NCBI RefSeq assembly: GCF_000422865.1 | Contig: NZ_AUGW01000016.1 | Coordinates: 16,658 to 80,657 of the forward strand | Source: Oceanospirillum maris DSM 6286 | Lineage (GTDB): Bacteria > Pseudomonadota > Gammaproteobacteria > Pseudomonadales > Halomonadaceae | DNA length: 64,000 nt | Direction: 5' to 3' | In this document: positions 44,656 to 54,548 of the stretch, piece by piece | How positions within the stretch are numbered: the first letter of the stretch is position 1 | Layout: each line of letters starts with the position of its first letter | Translations under genes and position numbers: made by a program | Notes under the pieces: generated by a model | Databases searched by the model: none | What the model was told of the DNA's origin: nothing | Seen by the model: the letters and a program-made list of their open reading frames with translations, nothing else

Positions 44656-47600
44656 TCAGTTTGCCCATACCCGTGCGTTGCGGAACATACGCATCCAGGC
44701 ACCGTCTTCACTCCATTCGTCAGGTACCCAAGAGTTGGTTACGGCACGACAAACCCGTTCTGGGTGCGGCATCATAATCGTGACGCGGCCATCCGTAGAG
44801 GTGAGACCCGTTACTCCAGCCGGTGAGCCGTTCGGGTTCGCCGGATAGGTTTCAGTCACTTTGCCGTAGTTATCCACGTAGCGCAGGGCCAAATTACCAC
44901 TATTCAATAGCCCATTAAGGTGGCCTTCATTACGGAATTCTGCATGACCTTCACCATGGGCGACGGCGATTGGCATACGAGATCCCGCCATGCCTTGCAG
45001 GAATATCGATGGGCTATCCTGTACTTCAACCATACAGACGCGACCTTCAAACTGCTCAGACTGGTTGCGTACAAAGCGCGGCCAGTGTTCAGCACCGGGA
45101 ATCAGCTCATGTAGATTGGACAACATCTGACAACCGTTACACACACCCAGAGCGAAGGTATCTTCACGATGGAAGAAATTTTTGAACTGCTCACGGGCAG
45201 TAGCATTGAACAAAATGCTCTTCGCCCAACCTTCACCGGCACCCAGAACATCGCCATAGGAGAAACCACCACAGGCGACCAATCCACGGAACTGATCCAG
45301 AGTGACACGACCTTCCAGAATATCGCTCATGTGTACATCAACGGCTGCGAAACCGGCGTGATCAAAGGCGGCTGCCATTTCGATCTGACCGTTAACACCT
45401 TGTTCCCGAACGATGGCTACTTTCGGGCGATGACCCGATGCGATCAACGGCGCGGCGACATCTTCGTTGACATCGTAAGTCAGCTCCGCGTGCAAACCTG
45501 GATTGGTGGAGTCCAGTAGACTGTCGAACTCTTCCTGTGCACAGTCTGCGTTATCACGCATCGCCTGAATGCGGTAACTGGTTTCGCTCCATTTGCGCTG
45601 ATAATTCACGCGAGCATTTTCCAGAACCGCCTCACCATCATAGGTGAAACGTACCCAGTCTTCGTCGTTCAGCTCGCCGATAACCGCAATGCAGTCACCA
45701 AGACCTGCAGCCTGGAATTGGGCTAACACCTCTTCAGAGTCATCACGGGAGATCTGAATCACCGCTCCTAGCTCTTCATTAAACAGGGCTGCTAAGACAT
45801 CTTGATCAGCACCACTATCGGCCAATAGATCCAGCTTGATACTTAAGCCAATACGACCGGCAAACGACATTTCAGCTAATGTAGCAAACAGGCCGCCATC
45901 AGAGCGGTCATGGTATGCCAGCAATTTGTCATCTTGATTCAAACCTTGGATAACCGCGAAGAAGGCTTTCAAATCTTCAGCATCATCTAAGTCAGGTGCT
46001 TGATTACCTACTTGATTGAAGACTTGCGCCAACGCTGAACCGCCAAGACGGTTCTGACCACGACCTAGGTCAACCAGGATAATATCGGTATCACCTTTAT
46101 CCGTGCGCAGTTCTGGCGTCAGTGTCTTACGAGCATTGCTAACAGGTGCAAAGCCGGTAATCACCAGAGACAGCGGAGAAGTTACCGCTTTCTCTTCGCC
46201 ATTGTCGTCCCAAACGGTACGCATGGACATGGAGTCCTTACCGACCGGGATCGCGATATCCAACTCAGGAGCCAGCTCCATACCCACCGCTTTTACGGTG
46301 TCGAATAAGGCTTGGTTTTCACCGTTGTGATTAGCCGCAGACATCCAATTAGCCGATAGTTTGATATCGCCCATCTTGTCAATTCTTGCAGCGGCCAAGT
46401 TGGTAATGGTCTCACCTAACGCCATACGACCGGAGGCCGCAGGGTTAATCAACGCCAGCGGTGTACGCTCGCCCATCGCCATCGCTTCACCAGAAATTGA
46501 ATCCTGCGTGGTGGTGGTTACCGCAACATCGGCAACCGGTACTTGCCAAGGCCCCACCATCTGATCACGGGCAACCATACCGGTAATAGAGCGATCGCCA
46601 ATGGTAATCAGGAAGTTTTTGCTGGCAACCGTTGGTAACTGAAGTACGCGTTTAGCCGCTTCTTTCAGCTCAATACCATCCAGTTCAAGCTTAGGCAGTT
46701 CCAGATTAACACGGTTAAATTCGCGGTACATTTTAGGGGGCTTGCCGAACAATACGCTCATCGGTAGATCAACGGGGTCATTACTGAACACCGTATCTTG
46801 AACCGTTAGGTGCATCTCTTCAGTGGCTTCGCCTACGACAGCAAATGGGCAGCGTTCACGGGCACAGATCGCTTCAAAGCGCGCTAAATTCTCAGGAGAA
46901 ACTGCCATCACATAGCGTTCCTGAGATTCGTTACACCAGATTTCCAGCGGACTCATGCCCGGCTCGTCATTCAGTACTTTACGCAGATCAAACTGACCGC
47001 CACGATCGCCATCTTTAACCAGCTCCGGCAGGGCATTAGATAAACCGCCTGCGCCAACATCATGGATAAAGCTAATTGGGTTTCTATCGCCCAACTGCCA
47101 GCATTGGTCGATCACTTCTTGGCAGCGACGTTCCATCTCTGGGTTTTCACGCTGTACAGAAGCAAAATCCAGATCTTCAGAGCTGGCACCGGTCGCCATA
47201 GAAGACGCCGCGCCGCCGCCTAAACCGATCAACATAGCCGGGCCGCCTAGAACGATCAGCTTAGCACCGACAATAATGTCACCTTTCTCAACATGATCCG
47301 CACGGATATTACCCATACCGCCTGCTAGCATAATCGGCTTGTGGTAACCCCACATCTCTGTACCGTTTACACCGACAGCTTCCTGTTCGAAGGTACGGAA
47401 GTAACCATTCAGATTCGGGCGACCAAATTCGTTATTGAATGCAGCGCCACCTAATGGGCCTTCAATCATGATATCCAGCGCAGAAACGATACGCGCAGGC
47501 TTACCATAATGACCTTCCCAAGGCTGATTGAATTCAGGGATGCTCAGATTAGAAACCGTAAAGCCGGTCAAACCCGCTTTTGGCTTAGAGCCTCGGCCCG

Positions 47601-48573
47601 TCGCACCTTCATCACGGATCTCACCACCGGAGCCGGTAGCCGCACCAGGGAAAGGCGCAATCGCGGTCGGGTGGTTATGAGTTTCTACCTTCATCAACAA
47701 GTGAACCGGCTCTTTGTGTTTGCCGTATTCTTTTGTGTCAGGGTTCGGGAAAAAACGGTTAGCTTCATGACCAACAATAACAGACGCATTGTCTTTATAA
47801 GCGGACAAAACGCCTTCAGGGCTTTGCTCAAAGGTATTCTTGATCATGCCGAACAGAGATTTTTCCTGCACTTCACCATCAATGGTCCAATCAGCATTGA
47901 AGATTTTATGACGGCAGTGCTCAGAGTTAGCCTGAGCAAACATCATCAGCTCAATATCATTCGGATTGCGACCAAGATCAATGAAACTTTGTACCAAATA
48001 GTCGATTTCATCATCCGCAAGGGCAAGGCCCAATGCTTGATTGGCTTCTTCAAGAGCAGAACGACCACAGCCTAAAATGTCTACAGACATTAATGGACGA
48101 GGCGCTTCATGGCTAAATAGGCTTGTAGCCTGATCTAAATCACTCAGAACAGCTTGCGTCATACGGTCATGCAAGAGGCCTTTAATCGCAGCTTGATCTG
48201 CGTCTGATAAAGCATCCTGCACACTGTCGGTTTGTATAAAGTAAACAATACCGCGCTCAATACGGCTAATCGCACTCAAACCACAGTTATGAGCAATATC
48301 GGTGGCTTTAGACGACCAAGGCGAAATTGTTCCCGGACGGGGAACCACCAGAAACAGCGTGCCTGAGGGCTCCTGTACTTCTGATTGAGGGCCGTAACGT
48401 AAGATACGATCAAGTACCGTTTGTTGCTCGGCCGTCAGATCTGCGGTCAGCTCTGCAAAATGCATGAACTCGGCGTGTACATTCTGAACCGCTGGTACAG
48501 CACTTTTCAGGGCAGCTAGCAGCTTTTGGGTTCGGAAGGCAGATAGGGCGGGCGCTCCACGCAATTTAAGCAT
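44656..48573 (-). CDS. purL: Phosphoribosylformylglycinamidine synthase
   Basis: Large single-chain FGAM synthase of purine synthesis: FGAR + ATP + Gln to FGAM. Signatures are [19 protein letters not shown] near residue 230, [33 protein letters not shown] (in part), [27 protein letters not shown], and a C-terminal glutaminase domain with VCNGCQML (catalytic Cys) and [14 protein letters not shown]. Start ATG 48573 ([14 protein letters not shown]) gives 1305 residues, as in other gammaproteobacteria; the upstream frame has no ribosome binding site. Divergent from mltF, as in E. coli. Confidence 0.97.
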   Translation of the reverse strand: MLKLRGAPALSAFRTQKLLAALKSAVPAVQNVHAEFMHFAELTADLTAEQQTVLDRILRYGPQSEVQEPSGTLFLVVPRPGTISPWSSKATDIAHNCGLSAISRIERGIVYFIQTDSVQDALSDADQAAIKGLLHDRMTQAVLSDLDQATSLFSHEAPRPLMSVDILGCGRSALEEANQALGLALADDEIDYLVQSFIDLGRNPNDIELMMFAQANSEHCRHKIFNADWTIDGEVQEKSLFGMIKNTFEQSPEGVLSAYKDNASVIVGHEANRFFPNPDTKEYGKHKEPVHLLMKVETHNHPTAIAPFPGAATGSGGEIRDEGATGRGSKPKAGLTGFTVSNLSIPEFNQPWEGHYGKPARIVSALDIMIEGPLGGAAFNNEFGRPNLNGYFRTFEQEAVGVNGTEMWGYHKPIMLAGGMGNIRADHVEKGDIIVGAKLIVLGGPAMLIGLGGGAASSMATGASSEDLDFASVQRENPEMERRCQEVIDQCWQLGDRNPISFIHDVGAGGLSNALPELVKDGDRGGQFDLRKVLNDEPGMSPLEIWCNESQERYVMAVSPENLARFEAICARERCPFAVVGEATEEMHLTVQDTVFSNDPVDLPMSVLFGKPPKMYREFNRVNLELPKLELDGIELKEAAKRVLQLPTVASKNFLITIGDRSITGMVARDQMVGPWQVPVADVAVTTTTQDSISGEAMAMGERTPLALINPAASGRMALGETITNLAAARIDKMGDIKLSANWMSAANHNGENQALFDTVKAVGMELAPELDIAIPVGKDSMSMRTVWDDNGEEKAVTSPLSLVITGFAPVSNARKTLTPELRTDKGDTDIILVDLGRGQNRLGGSALAQVFNQVGNQAPDLDDAEDLKAFFAVIQGLNQDDKLLAYHDRSDGGLFATLAEMSFAGRIGLSIKLDLLADSGADQDVLAALFNEELGAVIQISRDDSEEVLAQFQAAGLGDCIAVIGELNDEDWVRFTYDGEAVLENARVNYQRKWSETSYRIQAMRDNADCAQEEFDSLLDSTNPGLHAELTYDVNEDVAAPLIASGHRPKVAIVREQGVNGQIEMAAAFDHAGFAAVDVHMSDILEGRVTLDQFRGLVACGGFSYGDVLGAGEGWAKSILFNATAREQFKNFFHREDTFALGVCNGCQMLSNLHELIPGAEHWPRFVRNQSEQFEGRVCMVEVQDSPSIFLQGMAGSRMPIAVAHGEGHAEFRNEGHLNGLLNSGNLALRYVDNYGKVTETYPANPNGSPAGVTGLTSTDGRVTIMMPHPERVCRAVTNSWVPDEWSEDGAWMRMFRNARVWAN

Positions 48574-48889
48574 GACGAAAAGAAGCCTCTTTAAAAGAAA
48601 TCGGAAACCGGAACGTGTTCTACTATTTTGAACAGGCAACAACGCTATAATTTAGCTACTCTGTTTAATAAAGCAGAAATGATGAGGGGGCTTATAATAC
48701 TGCAAACCCTGTGATTAAAGCCAATCTGAAGAACACTTTATTGGCTTTTCATTCAGCAATCTGCCATTTATAGTAAAAAAAATGCGACAATGGCTACTCA
48801 TGATTTTTTTATATTGTAGGATGGCCGTTGTTTTACCGACAAGAAAAAGCCGCTTAAATCGGCTGGTTTTTAGCGAATTGATTGAGTAG
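48574..48889. promoter_or_regulatory. Divergent promoter region between purL and mltF
   Basis: A 316-base, AT-rich stretch. I looked for a PurR-type box and found none. The region near 48770-48830 is very AT-rich and may hold the mltF promoter. No gene is seen. Confidence 0.3.
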
Positions 48890-50347
48890 ATGCCTGTGTT
48901 GAGACAACTATCATTACATATCACAAAGCTTACCTTAGCAGCAGCGGTGCTGTTGACGGTGGTATCTTTGGTGGGCTGTAATCAACCAACACAGCTAGAA
49001 CAGGTTCAACAAAGCGGCACTCTAAAAATCCTTACTCGTAACACCCCCACCACTTATTATGAAGATGCCGACGGGCCAACAGGCTTTGAGTACGAACTTG
49101 CCAGCTTATTTGCCGACCACCTTGGCGTTAAACTGGAAATAGACAGCACTCACGATATTCAGGGCATTTATCAATCCTTAGAAAATGGCGACGCTCAATT
49201 AGCGGCGGCAGGTTTAGAGATTAATCTCGACCGTATTGGCGACTTTTACTACAGCCAAAGTTATATGGATGTACAGCCGATTGTGATCTACAACCGCAAA
49301 GAGAAAAAACCTAAATCGGTTGAAGATTTAATTGGTAAACAAACAGCGGTCATTGCGGGTACCAATAATGCGCATCTACTGCGGAAGTTACAGCTGACGT
49401 ATCCTAAATTAAGCTGGAAAGAAACCAGTGATTTAGAAGCCACAGACCTTATTCGTATGGTGCATGACAAAGAACTGGATTTTGCCATCGTCAACTCTAA
49501 CGAACTCGGTATTAACCAAGCCTATTACTCGCGCGTTAAAGAGGCTTTTGCTCTAGATAGCAAACATAAATTAGCGTGGGTGCTTCCTAATCGTAGCGAT
49601 AATACGCTCTATAATGCCACCCGTGATTTTTTCGATCAGATAGAAAGCGACGGCACTCTTTCCCAGATTCGTGATCGCTATTACGGCCATAAAGAAGAAC
49701 TAAACTACGTGGGGGTGCAGCTATTTCTACGCCATATCCGTAATAGGCTCCCCAAGTACGAAAAACATTTCAAAGCGTCCGCCAAAAAATACGATATCGA
49801 CTGGCGCTTATTGGCTGCGGTGGGCTATCAGGAATCCCACTGGCGACCTTTAGCAACATCTCCTACCGGCGTACGGGGCATTATGATGCTAACCCTTAAT
49901 ACCGCCAGTGATATGCGAGTGACCAATCGATTAGATGCCAAGCAGAGTATCTATGGTGGCGCGCGTTATCTAACTAAATTAATTCGTCGTATGCCGGAAC
50001 AGATACTAGAACCTGACCGCACATGGATGGCTCTAGCCTCTTACAATGTAGGTTATGGTCATTTAGAAGATGCTCGTAAGATCACCCAGCATATGAAAAA
50101 AGATCCCAATAAGTGGATCGATGTACGAGAGCATTTGCCTCTGCTGCAAAAACGTAACTGGTATCGCTATACAAAACATGGCTTTGCTCGCGGCGAAGAA
50201 CCCGTGCACTATGTCCAGAATATCCGCCAGTACTACGATATTCTTAGCTGGTATGACAGCCGCCTACAGCAGATAGCACAGAACCAACCCTCAGAAGAAA
50301 CCATCCAAGAGGCCGTCAGCTTCAGTATTGTGCCTCCGGTGCTTTGA
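48890..50347 (+). CDS. mltF: Membrane-bound lytic murein transglycosylase F
   Basis: Periplasmic enzyme that cleaves peptidoglycan glycans with formation of 1,6-anhydromuramic ends. Residues 1-30 are a hydrophobic export signal with a lipobox-like LVGC (Cys30), so it is probably an outer-membrane lipoprotein. Residues about 40-265 are an SBP_bac_3 domain (LKILTRNTPTTYYEDADGPTGFEYELA), and residues 290-450 the SLT domain with catalytic Glu315 in GYQESHW, plus GVRGIMMLT and MALASYNVGYGHLEDA. Length 485 residues fits MltF. Neighbour of purL as in E. coli. Confidence 0.95.
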   Translation: MPVLRQLSLHITKLTLAAAVLLTVVSLVGCNQPTQLEQVQQSGTLKILTRNTPTTYYEDADGPTGFEYELASLFADHLGVKLEIDSTHDIQGIYQSLENGDAQLAAAGLEINLDRIGDFYYSQSYMDVQPIVIYNRKEKKPKSVEDLIGKQTAVIAGTNNAHLLRKLQLTYPKLSWKETSDLEATDLIRMVHDKELDFAIVNSNELGINQAYYSRVKEAFALDSKHKLAWVLPNRSDNTLYNATRDFFDQIESDGTLSQIRDRYYGHKEELNYVGVQLFLRHIRNRLPKYEKHFKASAKKYDIDWRLLAAVGYQESHWRPLATSPTGVRGIMMLTLNTASDMRVTNRLDAKQSIYGGARYLTKLIRRMPEQILEPDRTWMALASYNVGYGHLEDARKITQHMKKDPNKWIDVREHLPLLQKRNWYRYTKHGFARGEEPVHYVQNIRQYYDILSWYDSRLQQIAQNQPSEETIQEAVSFSIVPPVL

Positions 50348-50396
50348 TATTTAACAGCCCTGCCAGAAACTATTTAGTTATCAGACATTTGGCTGC

Positions 50397-50438
50397 GACA
50401 AAACGCCCCTGAGGCCAATAGCCGCGCGGCATTTTGTC
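50397..50438 (+). other. Long inverted repeat upstream of the MbnP-like gene
   Basis: GACAAAACGCC (50397-50407) and GGCATTTTGTC (50428-50438) are complementary with one G-U pair, with a GGCC/GCCG inner stem. It lies 50 bases after mltF and 60 before the MbnP-like ATG. It could be the mltF terminator (weak T run) or an operator of the metal operon. Confidence 0.5.
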
Positions 50439-50497
50439 AAATTCAACTCCTTCGTGTTAGTCATTATGATGGCCTTCCTTACACGGAGGAAGAGTGC

Positions 50498-51385
50498 ATG
50501 ATGAAAAAATTGATGGTATGCGGCACCCTAGCCAGCATCGCAACACTAACCGGTTGTTTAGGCAGTGATGACGACAATGATACCGCTAGCGCAGTGCAAA
50601 AAGATGTCGCTATTCAATTCGCAGGTGAAGTAAACGGCCAACCCTTTAGCTGTGCAGATACTTATGCAGGCCTAGGAACCAATAACTCCTCAGCCGTACT
50701 AACTGATTTCCGTCTTTATCTAAACAACGTCAACCTTATTGATGCCGAAGGTAATAAGCACCCCGTTACCTTGAAAAACGATGGCGCATGGCAAACAGAC
50801 GAAGTCGTACTATTAGACTTTGAAACAGGCGATGGCAGCTGTACATCAGGCACCGCAGCAACCAATATGCTCGTAAGCGGTACGGTTGCTGAAGGCGACT
50901 ATACCGGCATTGAATTCAATGTTGGCGTTCCAGGGCAAACCAACCATCAAGATTCAACCGCTGCGCCTTCTCCGCTTAATATTTCAGGTCTGTTCTGGCG
51001 CTGGCAAAGCGGCTACAAACATGCCCGTATCGACCTAAAACTCGACACGCCATACGATTACACCGACAGCTCGGGCGCAGCTAAAACAGGTACCTCTTGG
51101 TTCCTTCACTTAGGCAGCACGGACTGCTCCGGTGATCCAACCCTGGGTGAAACCGTAACCTGTGGTAATCCAAACCGTCCAACAATTACCTTAAATGATT
51201 TCAATATTGAAGCGAACAAGGTCATTGTGGATTACGGCAAATTGATCGCAACCACAAATCTGTCAACACCGACCCCAGGGCCATTCGGCTGTATGTCTGG
51301 TGCAACTGATGCGGACTGTGTCGAAGTCTTTAAAAATTTAGGCATTACAGGTGATCAAACACTATTTGGTAAAGGGTCTCTTTAA
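50498..51385 (+). CDS. MbnP-like metallo-mystery pair protein (four-Cys motif lipoprotein)
   Basis: Exported metal-binding protein of the MbnP family, partner of a diheme enzyme. A lipobox TLTGC (Cys20) gives a lipoprotein. Family features are QPFSCADTYAGLG, TDFRLYLNNVNLID, the Trp pair in GLFWRWQSGYKHARIDL (Trp167, Trp169), LHLGSTDCSGD and PFGCMSGATDADC near the end. In the studied MbnP, MbnH oxidises one Trp to kynurenine and creates a Cu(I) site; a similar reaction is inferred here. ATG 50498 has GGAGGAAG upstream. The MbnH-like gene starts at the base after its stop. Confidence 0.9.
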   Translation: MMKKLMVCGTLASIATLTGCLGSDDDNDTASAVQKDVAIQFAGEVNGQPFSCADTYAGLGTNNSSAVLTDFRLYLNNVNLIDAEGNKHPVTLKNDGAWQTDEVVLLDFETGDGSCTSGTAATNMLVSGTVAEGDYTGIEFNVGVPGQTNHQDSTAAPSPLNISGLFWRWQSGYKHARIDLKLDTPYDYTDSSGAAKTGTSWFLHLGSTDCSGDPTLGETVTCGNPNRPTITLNDFNIEANKVIVDYGKLIATTNLSTPTPGPFGCMSGATDADCVEVFKNLGITGDQTLFGKGSL

Positions 51386-52645
51386 ATGAGAGAGGCGCTA
51401 TCAGTCTTGAATACAAAGATGACTGCCTTGAGCGCAAAACTGGCTTCGCCAGCTTTGCGTTCAAGAACCCCTGAACGAGTATGGTCTGTGCTAGCAGCCT
51501 TCTCTCTGGCGGTACTACCTGGCTGTGGGGATTCTGACTGGCAACATAAAGAGTTCTCCACGGGCACCAGCGCTTTCGATTTCAGAATACCTGCCAATGT
51601 TCCCGCGCCTTTCGTATCGGAAAGCAACCCGATGACCGATGAGAAAGTAGAGCTAGGCCGTCATCTCTTCTTTGATACACGTTTATCCGGTAATCGAACT
51701 CAATCCTGTGGTAGCTGCCATTTACAAAAACTGGGCTTTGCCGATGGCATCCCGTTACCAACCGGCTCGACTGGGGAACGACTTGACCGTAACTCCCAAG
51801 GCTTGCTCAATGTAGCCTACAACTCCACCTTCACGTGGGGCAATCATTCTCTAACTAGCCTAGTTGACCAACACTCTGTACCTCTATTTGCAGAGTTCCC
51901 CGTTGAACTCGGTGTTAACGACAGCAACAAAGAAGAGATACTGCTGCGCCTGTCTCAAGATACAACCTACCAACAACTCTTTACCGCAGCGTATCCAGAT
52001 AGCAATTCGGGTGATAACCCAGAAATTAATTTCCAGCAAATCAGCCAATCACTCGCGTCTTTTATTCGCTCAATGGTCTCCTTCAATACGCCCTATGATC
52101 ATTATGAACAAGGAGATAGCCAAGCGTTAACCGAGTCTCAGAAACGCGGTATGGATCTGTTCTTCAGCGAACGAACTGAGTGCTTCCATTGCCATGGCGG
52201 ATTTAACTTTTCTCAGTCCACACGCCATAGCAAAACGGTCTTTTTTGAAGCACCCTTTTTTAATAACGGCCTTTACAACCTTGACGGTGTAGGTAGCTAC
52301 CCTGTCGGCAATCAAGGTCTGTTTGAGCTAACAGGCAGAGAAGAAGACAAGGGAAAATTCCGACCTGTATCCCTGCGTAATATCGAAGTAACCGCACCCT
52401 ATATGCACGACGGATCTATAGGCACGCTAGAAGAAGTAATTGAGCATTACGCCGCCGGTGGCCGAGCGCCAACAACGATCAATGGCCAAGCCACAGGAGA
52501 TGGCCGTCAGAACCCCAATAAAAGTGGCTTTGTGGGTGGCTTTGAGCTAACAACGCAAGAGAAGCAAGATCTAGTAAATTTCCTAAAATCCCTGACTGAT
52601 GACAGTTTCAACAAGGATGAACGTTTTGCAAATCCGCACTCCTAA
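51386..52645 (+). CDS. MbnH-like diheme cytochrome c peroxidase-family enzyme
   Basis: Periplasmic diheme enzyme of the metallo-mystery pair, related to MauG and cytochrome c peroxidase. Heme sites are CGSCH (Cys108-His112) and CFHCH (Cys266-His270); MHDGSIGTLEEVIEHYAAGG near the C terminus is the family signature. A lipobox LAVLPGC (Cys47) suggests a lipoprotein. The N-terminal 30 residues before the hydrophobic core are unusually long, and bases 51427-51465 in this segment form a strong hairpin. An internal start after the hairpin is possible. The ATG directly follows the MbnP-like stop (TAAATG), so both are co-translated. Confidence 0.92.
   Translation: MREALSVLNTKMTALSAKLASPALRSRTPERVWSVLAAFSLAVLPGCGDSDWQHKEFSTGTSAFDFRIPANVPAPFVSESNPMTDEKVELGRHLFFDTRLSGNRTQSCGSCHLQKLGFADGIPLPTGSTGERLDRNSQGLLNVAYNSTFTWGNHSLTSLVDQHSVPLFAEFPVELGVNDSNKEEILLRLSQDTTYQQLFTAAYPDSNSGDNPEINFQQISQSLASFIRSMVSFNTPYDHYEQGDSQALTESQKRGMDLFFSERTECFHCHGGFNFSQSTRHSKTVFFEAPFFNNGLYNLDGVGSYPVGNQGLFELTGREEDKGKFRPVSLRNIEVTAPYMHDGSIGTLEEVIEHYAAGGRAPTTINGQATGDGRQNPNKSGFVGGFELTTQEKQDLVNFLKSLTDDSFNKDERFANPHS
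51427..51465 (+). repeat. Strong hairpin inside the 5' coding part of the MbnH-like gene
   Basis: Arms CTTGAGCGCAAAACTGGC and GCCAGCTTTGCGTTCAAG are complementary with two G-U or A-C positions and a three-base loop. It encodes residues about 14-27, before the hydrophobic core of the export signal. Confidence 0.85.
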
Positions 52646-53861
52646 AACAGAGAATCAAACGCCTCTACAGGCTAAATGGGCTATCACATCAGCGTTAACA
52701 TACCTGTTGATGGCTCAGTCTTCGAGCGTGTTGGCCCACGGTTCAAAAATGGATGTCCCTGATACAGGAATTCGCGTCAGCCTTGAGGTAGAGCAACACC
52801 TTTTATCGGGCGTATCGGAGCAAAACTATCAACTTTCAACACCTATTCTACAACTTGCAGAATCCCCCGAAGAGGGTATAGGCGCTGCGGAGATGACCCT
52901 AGCGTTAACCACAGAATTGTCTAATCAGTGGCTTGCCTATGGTGCTATCAGCAATCATAGCCACGGCGGTGAATCCTCATTGGATATTGATCAAGGCTTT
53001 ATTCAAGGCACGGCTCAAGGCACGTCATTAGAGGGAATAACGCTACGCATAGGCCGGTTTTACTCATCCGCAGGACTCTACAATGACCAAGGGCACGCAG
53101 GATTGCTCTTTCCTACCGCTCCGCTTATCTATCAAGACTTGATGGGAGGCGAACTAAAAGATGACGGTCTGAGTATCGGTTACAATATTAGCCCGAAAAC
53201 CAAGATTGTTTTAGAAACCTTTGCCGGTGACAACAGTCTTTCAGGCCAACAGGCAGGCAATAAATTTAGCCAAACGCACACCCTACACCTAGACCAAAGT
53301 GCTGATTTAGGCGCTTGGGGACACTTAGATACCAAAATCGGCTACTTAACCAGTAAACAAAACTATCAAAGTGAAGATTCAGGCCATAGCCATAGCAACG
53401 ATAGCGAACTTGTCTATCAACTATCCGGGGATATTGAGCAGTGGATGCTATCGATGTTATGGCAAAAAGAGCGCTGGCAGATCAGCGGGGAATATATCGC
53501 CCAGGATCAAGATACAGATGCCCAGACCAGTAGTCAGATTCTGCAGATTAAAGATAAAAGCTCTGGTTTTTATGGTTTAGTGGCTTACCAAGTTTCTCCA
53601 AAATGGATACTGGCCACCCGCTATGATCGATTAACAACCGACATTGATACCTACGGCCATCAGGAGTTGATCTCCAGCTTTGGCCTGCCCATATCAAAAA
53701 CCCCTGAAAACCTGACATTACTGGTTAACTGGCAACCGGCTGATAATCAGCAATGGTCATTACACCTGAGCCAAGCGAAAGATCTATGGCAAGGCTCTTC
53801 ATCAAATAACGTGTACGGCGGCATCAGTTATCAGCTCAGCTTTGGTGGTGAGACTCTTTAG
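52599..53861 (+). CDS. Outer-membrane beta-barrel protein linked to the MbnP/MbnH pair
   Basis: A predicted outer-membrane protein of 420 residues. The signal peptide ends near residue 46 (SALTYLLMAQSSSVLA). The mature part alternates polar and hydrophobic residues and has barrel-like segments: GAISNHSHGGESSLDIDQGFIQ, LRIGRFYSSAGLYNDQGHAGLLF, ILATRYDRLTTDI. His-rich loops (SHGGESS, SEDSGHSHSNDSE) could bind metal ions. It ends NVYGGISYQLSFGGETL. No TonB plug domain is seen. The start (ATG 52599 or 52617) lies inside the MbnH-like gene, so they are coupled. Role in metal or MbnP-product passage is inferred. Confidence 0.82.
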   Translation: MTVSTRMNVLQIRTPKTENQTPLQAKWAITSALTYLLMAQSSSVLAHGSKMDVPDTGIRVSLEVEQHLLSGVSEQNYQLSTPILQLAESPEEGIGAAEMTLALTTELSNQWLAYGAISNHSHGGESSLDIDQGFIQGTAQGTSLEGITLRIGRFYSSAGLYNDQGHAGLLFPTAPLIYQDLMGGELKDDGLSIGYNISPKTKIVLETFAGDNSLSGQQAGNKFSQTHTLHLDQSADLGAWGHLDTKIGYLTSKQNYQSEDSGHSHSNDSELVYQLSGDIEQWMLSMLWQKERWQISGEYIAQDQDTDAQTSSQILQIKDKSSGFYGLVAYQVSPKWILATRYDRLTTDIDTYGHQELISSFGLPISKTPENLTLLVNWQPADNQQWSLHLSQAKDLWQGSSSNNVYGGISYQLSFGGETL

Positions 53862-54348
53862 CATCCAAGCCGGTCAAGCTCGATCGGCTTGTCTTTTTTC
53901 GGCGTTCGGAAAAGAACTGCTTCATAATTTGCTTGCTTTTACCGGCCAATAAACCACCTGTCACCGTTACCTTATGGTTATACCAAGGCTGAGCAAACAA
54001 ATTGCAGATACTCTCATTAACACCGGTTCTTGGTTCTGCAACACCATAGTAAACATCCCGTATCCGGCTGTGGATAATCGCACCCGCACACATAGTGCAA
54101 GGTTCTAACGTAACGTAAAGATCACAATCAGTAAGCCGATAATTGTTGAGCTGCTTGGCGGCATCCCGTAGCGCCATAATCTCCGCATGGGCGGTTGGAT
54201 CACAACCTGATACCGGTTGATTCCAGCCTTGCCCCACAATCTCTCCATTAAAGACCACCACCGCTCCAACCGGAACCTCACCTTCACTGGCCGCTTTTTG
54301 CGCCAGCTCCAACGCCCTGTGCATAAAAAATTCCGGTTTACGGTTCAT
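53836..54348 (-). CDS. tadA: tRNA-specific adenosine deaminase TadA
   Basis: Zinc enzyme that deaminates A34 of tRNA-Arg(ACG) to inosine. The catalytic motifs are PTAHAEIMALRDA (His, Glu) and PCTMCAGAIIHSRI (two Cys). A C-terminal basic tail (SERRKKTSRSSL) follows. ATG 54348 (MNRKPEFFMHRALELA) has AGGAT upstream and gives 170 residues. The 3' end overlaps the convergent barrel-protein gene by 26 bases. Confidence 0.95.
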   Translation of the reverse strand: MNRKPEFFMHRALELAQKAASEGEVPVGAVVVFNGEIVGQGWNQPVSGCDPTAHAEIMALRDAAKQLNNYRLTDCDLYVTLEPCTMCAGAIIHSRIRDVYYGVAEPRTGVNESICNLFAQPWYNHKVTVTGGLLAGKSKQIMKQFFSERRKKTSRSSLTGLDAKESHHQS

Positions 54349-54548
54349 TATTAAGATCCTGTGATCAATCACTAAAACGAGAGGTAACAGTTCTGCATCA
54401 AAAGCAGGGGGTTTTTCACAAACCGCTTATGATAATCTGTTCCACTTATTTCGCCACCTTTCGCCACTACCATCACTACCGCCATCACATGAAGTGCTGG
54501 CATCCGGATCAATCAACGCCGGATTTTTCTGCCGGAGATGCTAAAAAA

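Noticed and set aside
47509..48075. A 188-codon open frame antisense to purL
   Set aside because: Inside the well-conserved purL coding region; no family features and no start signal.
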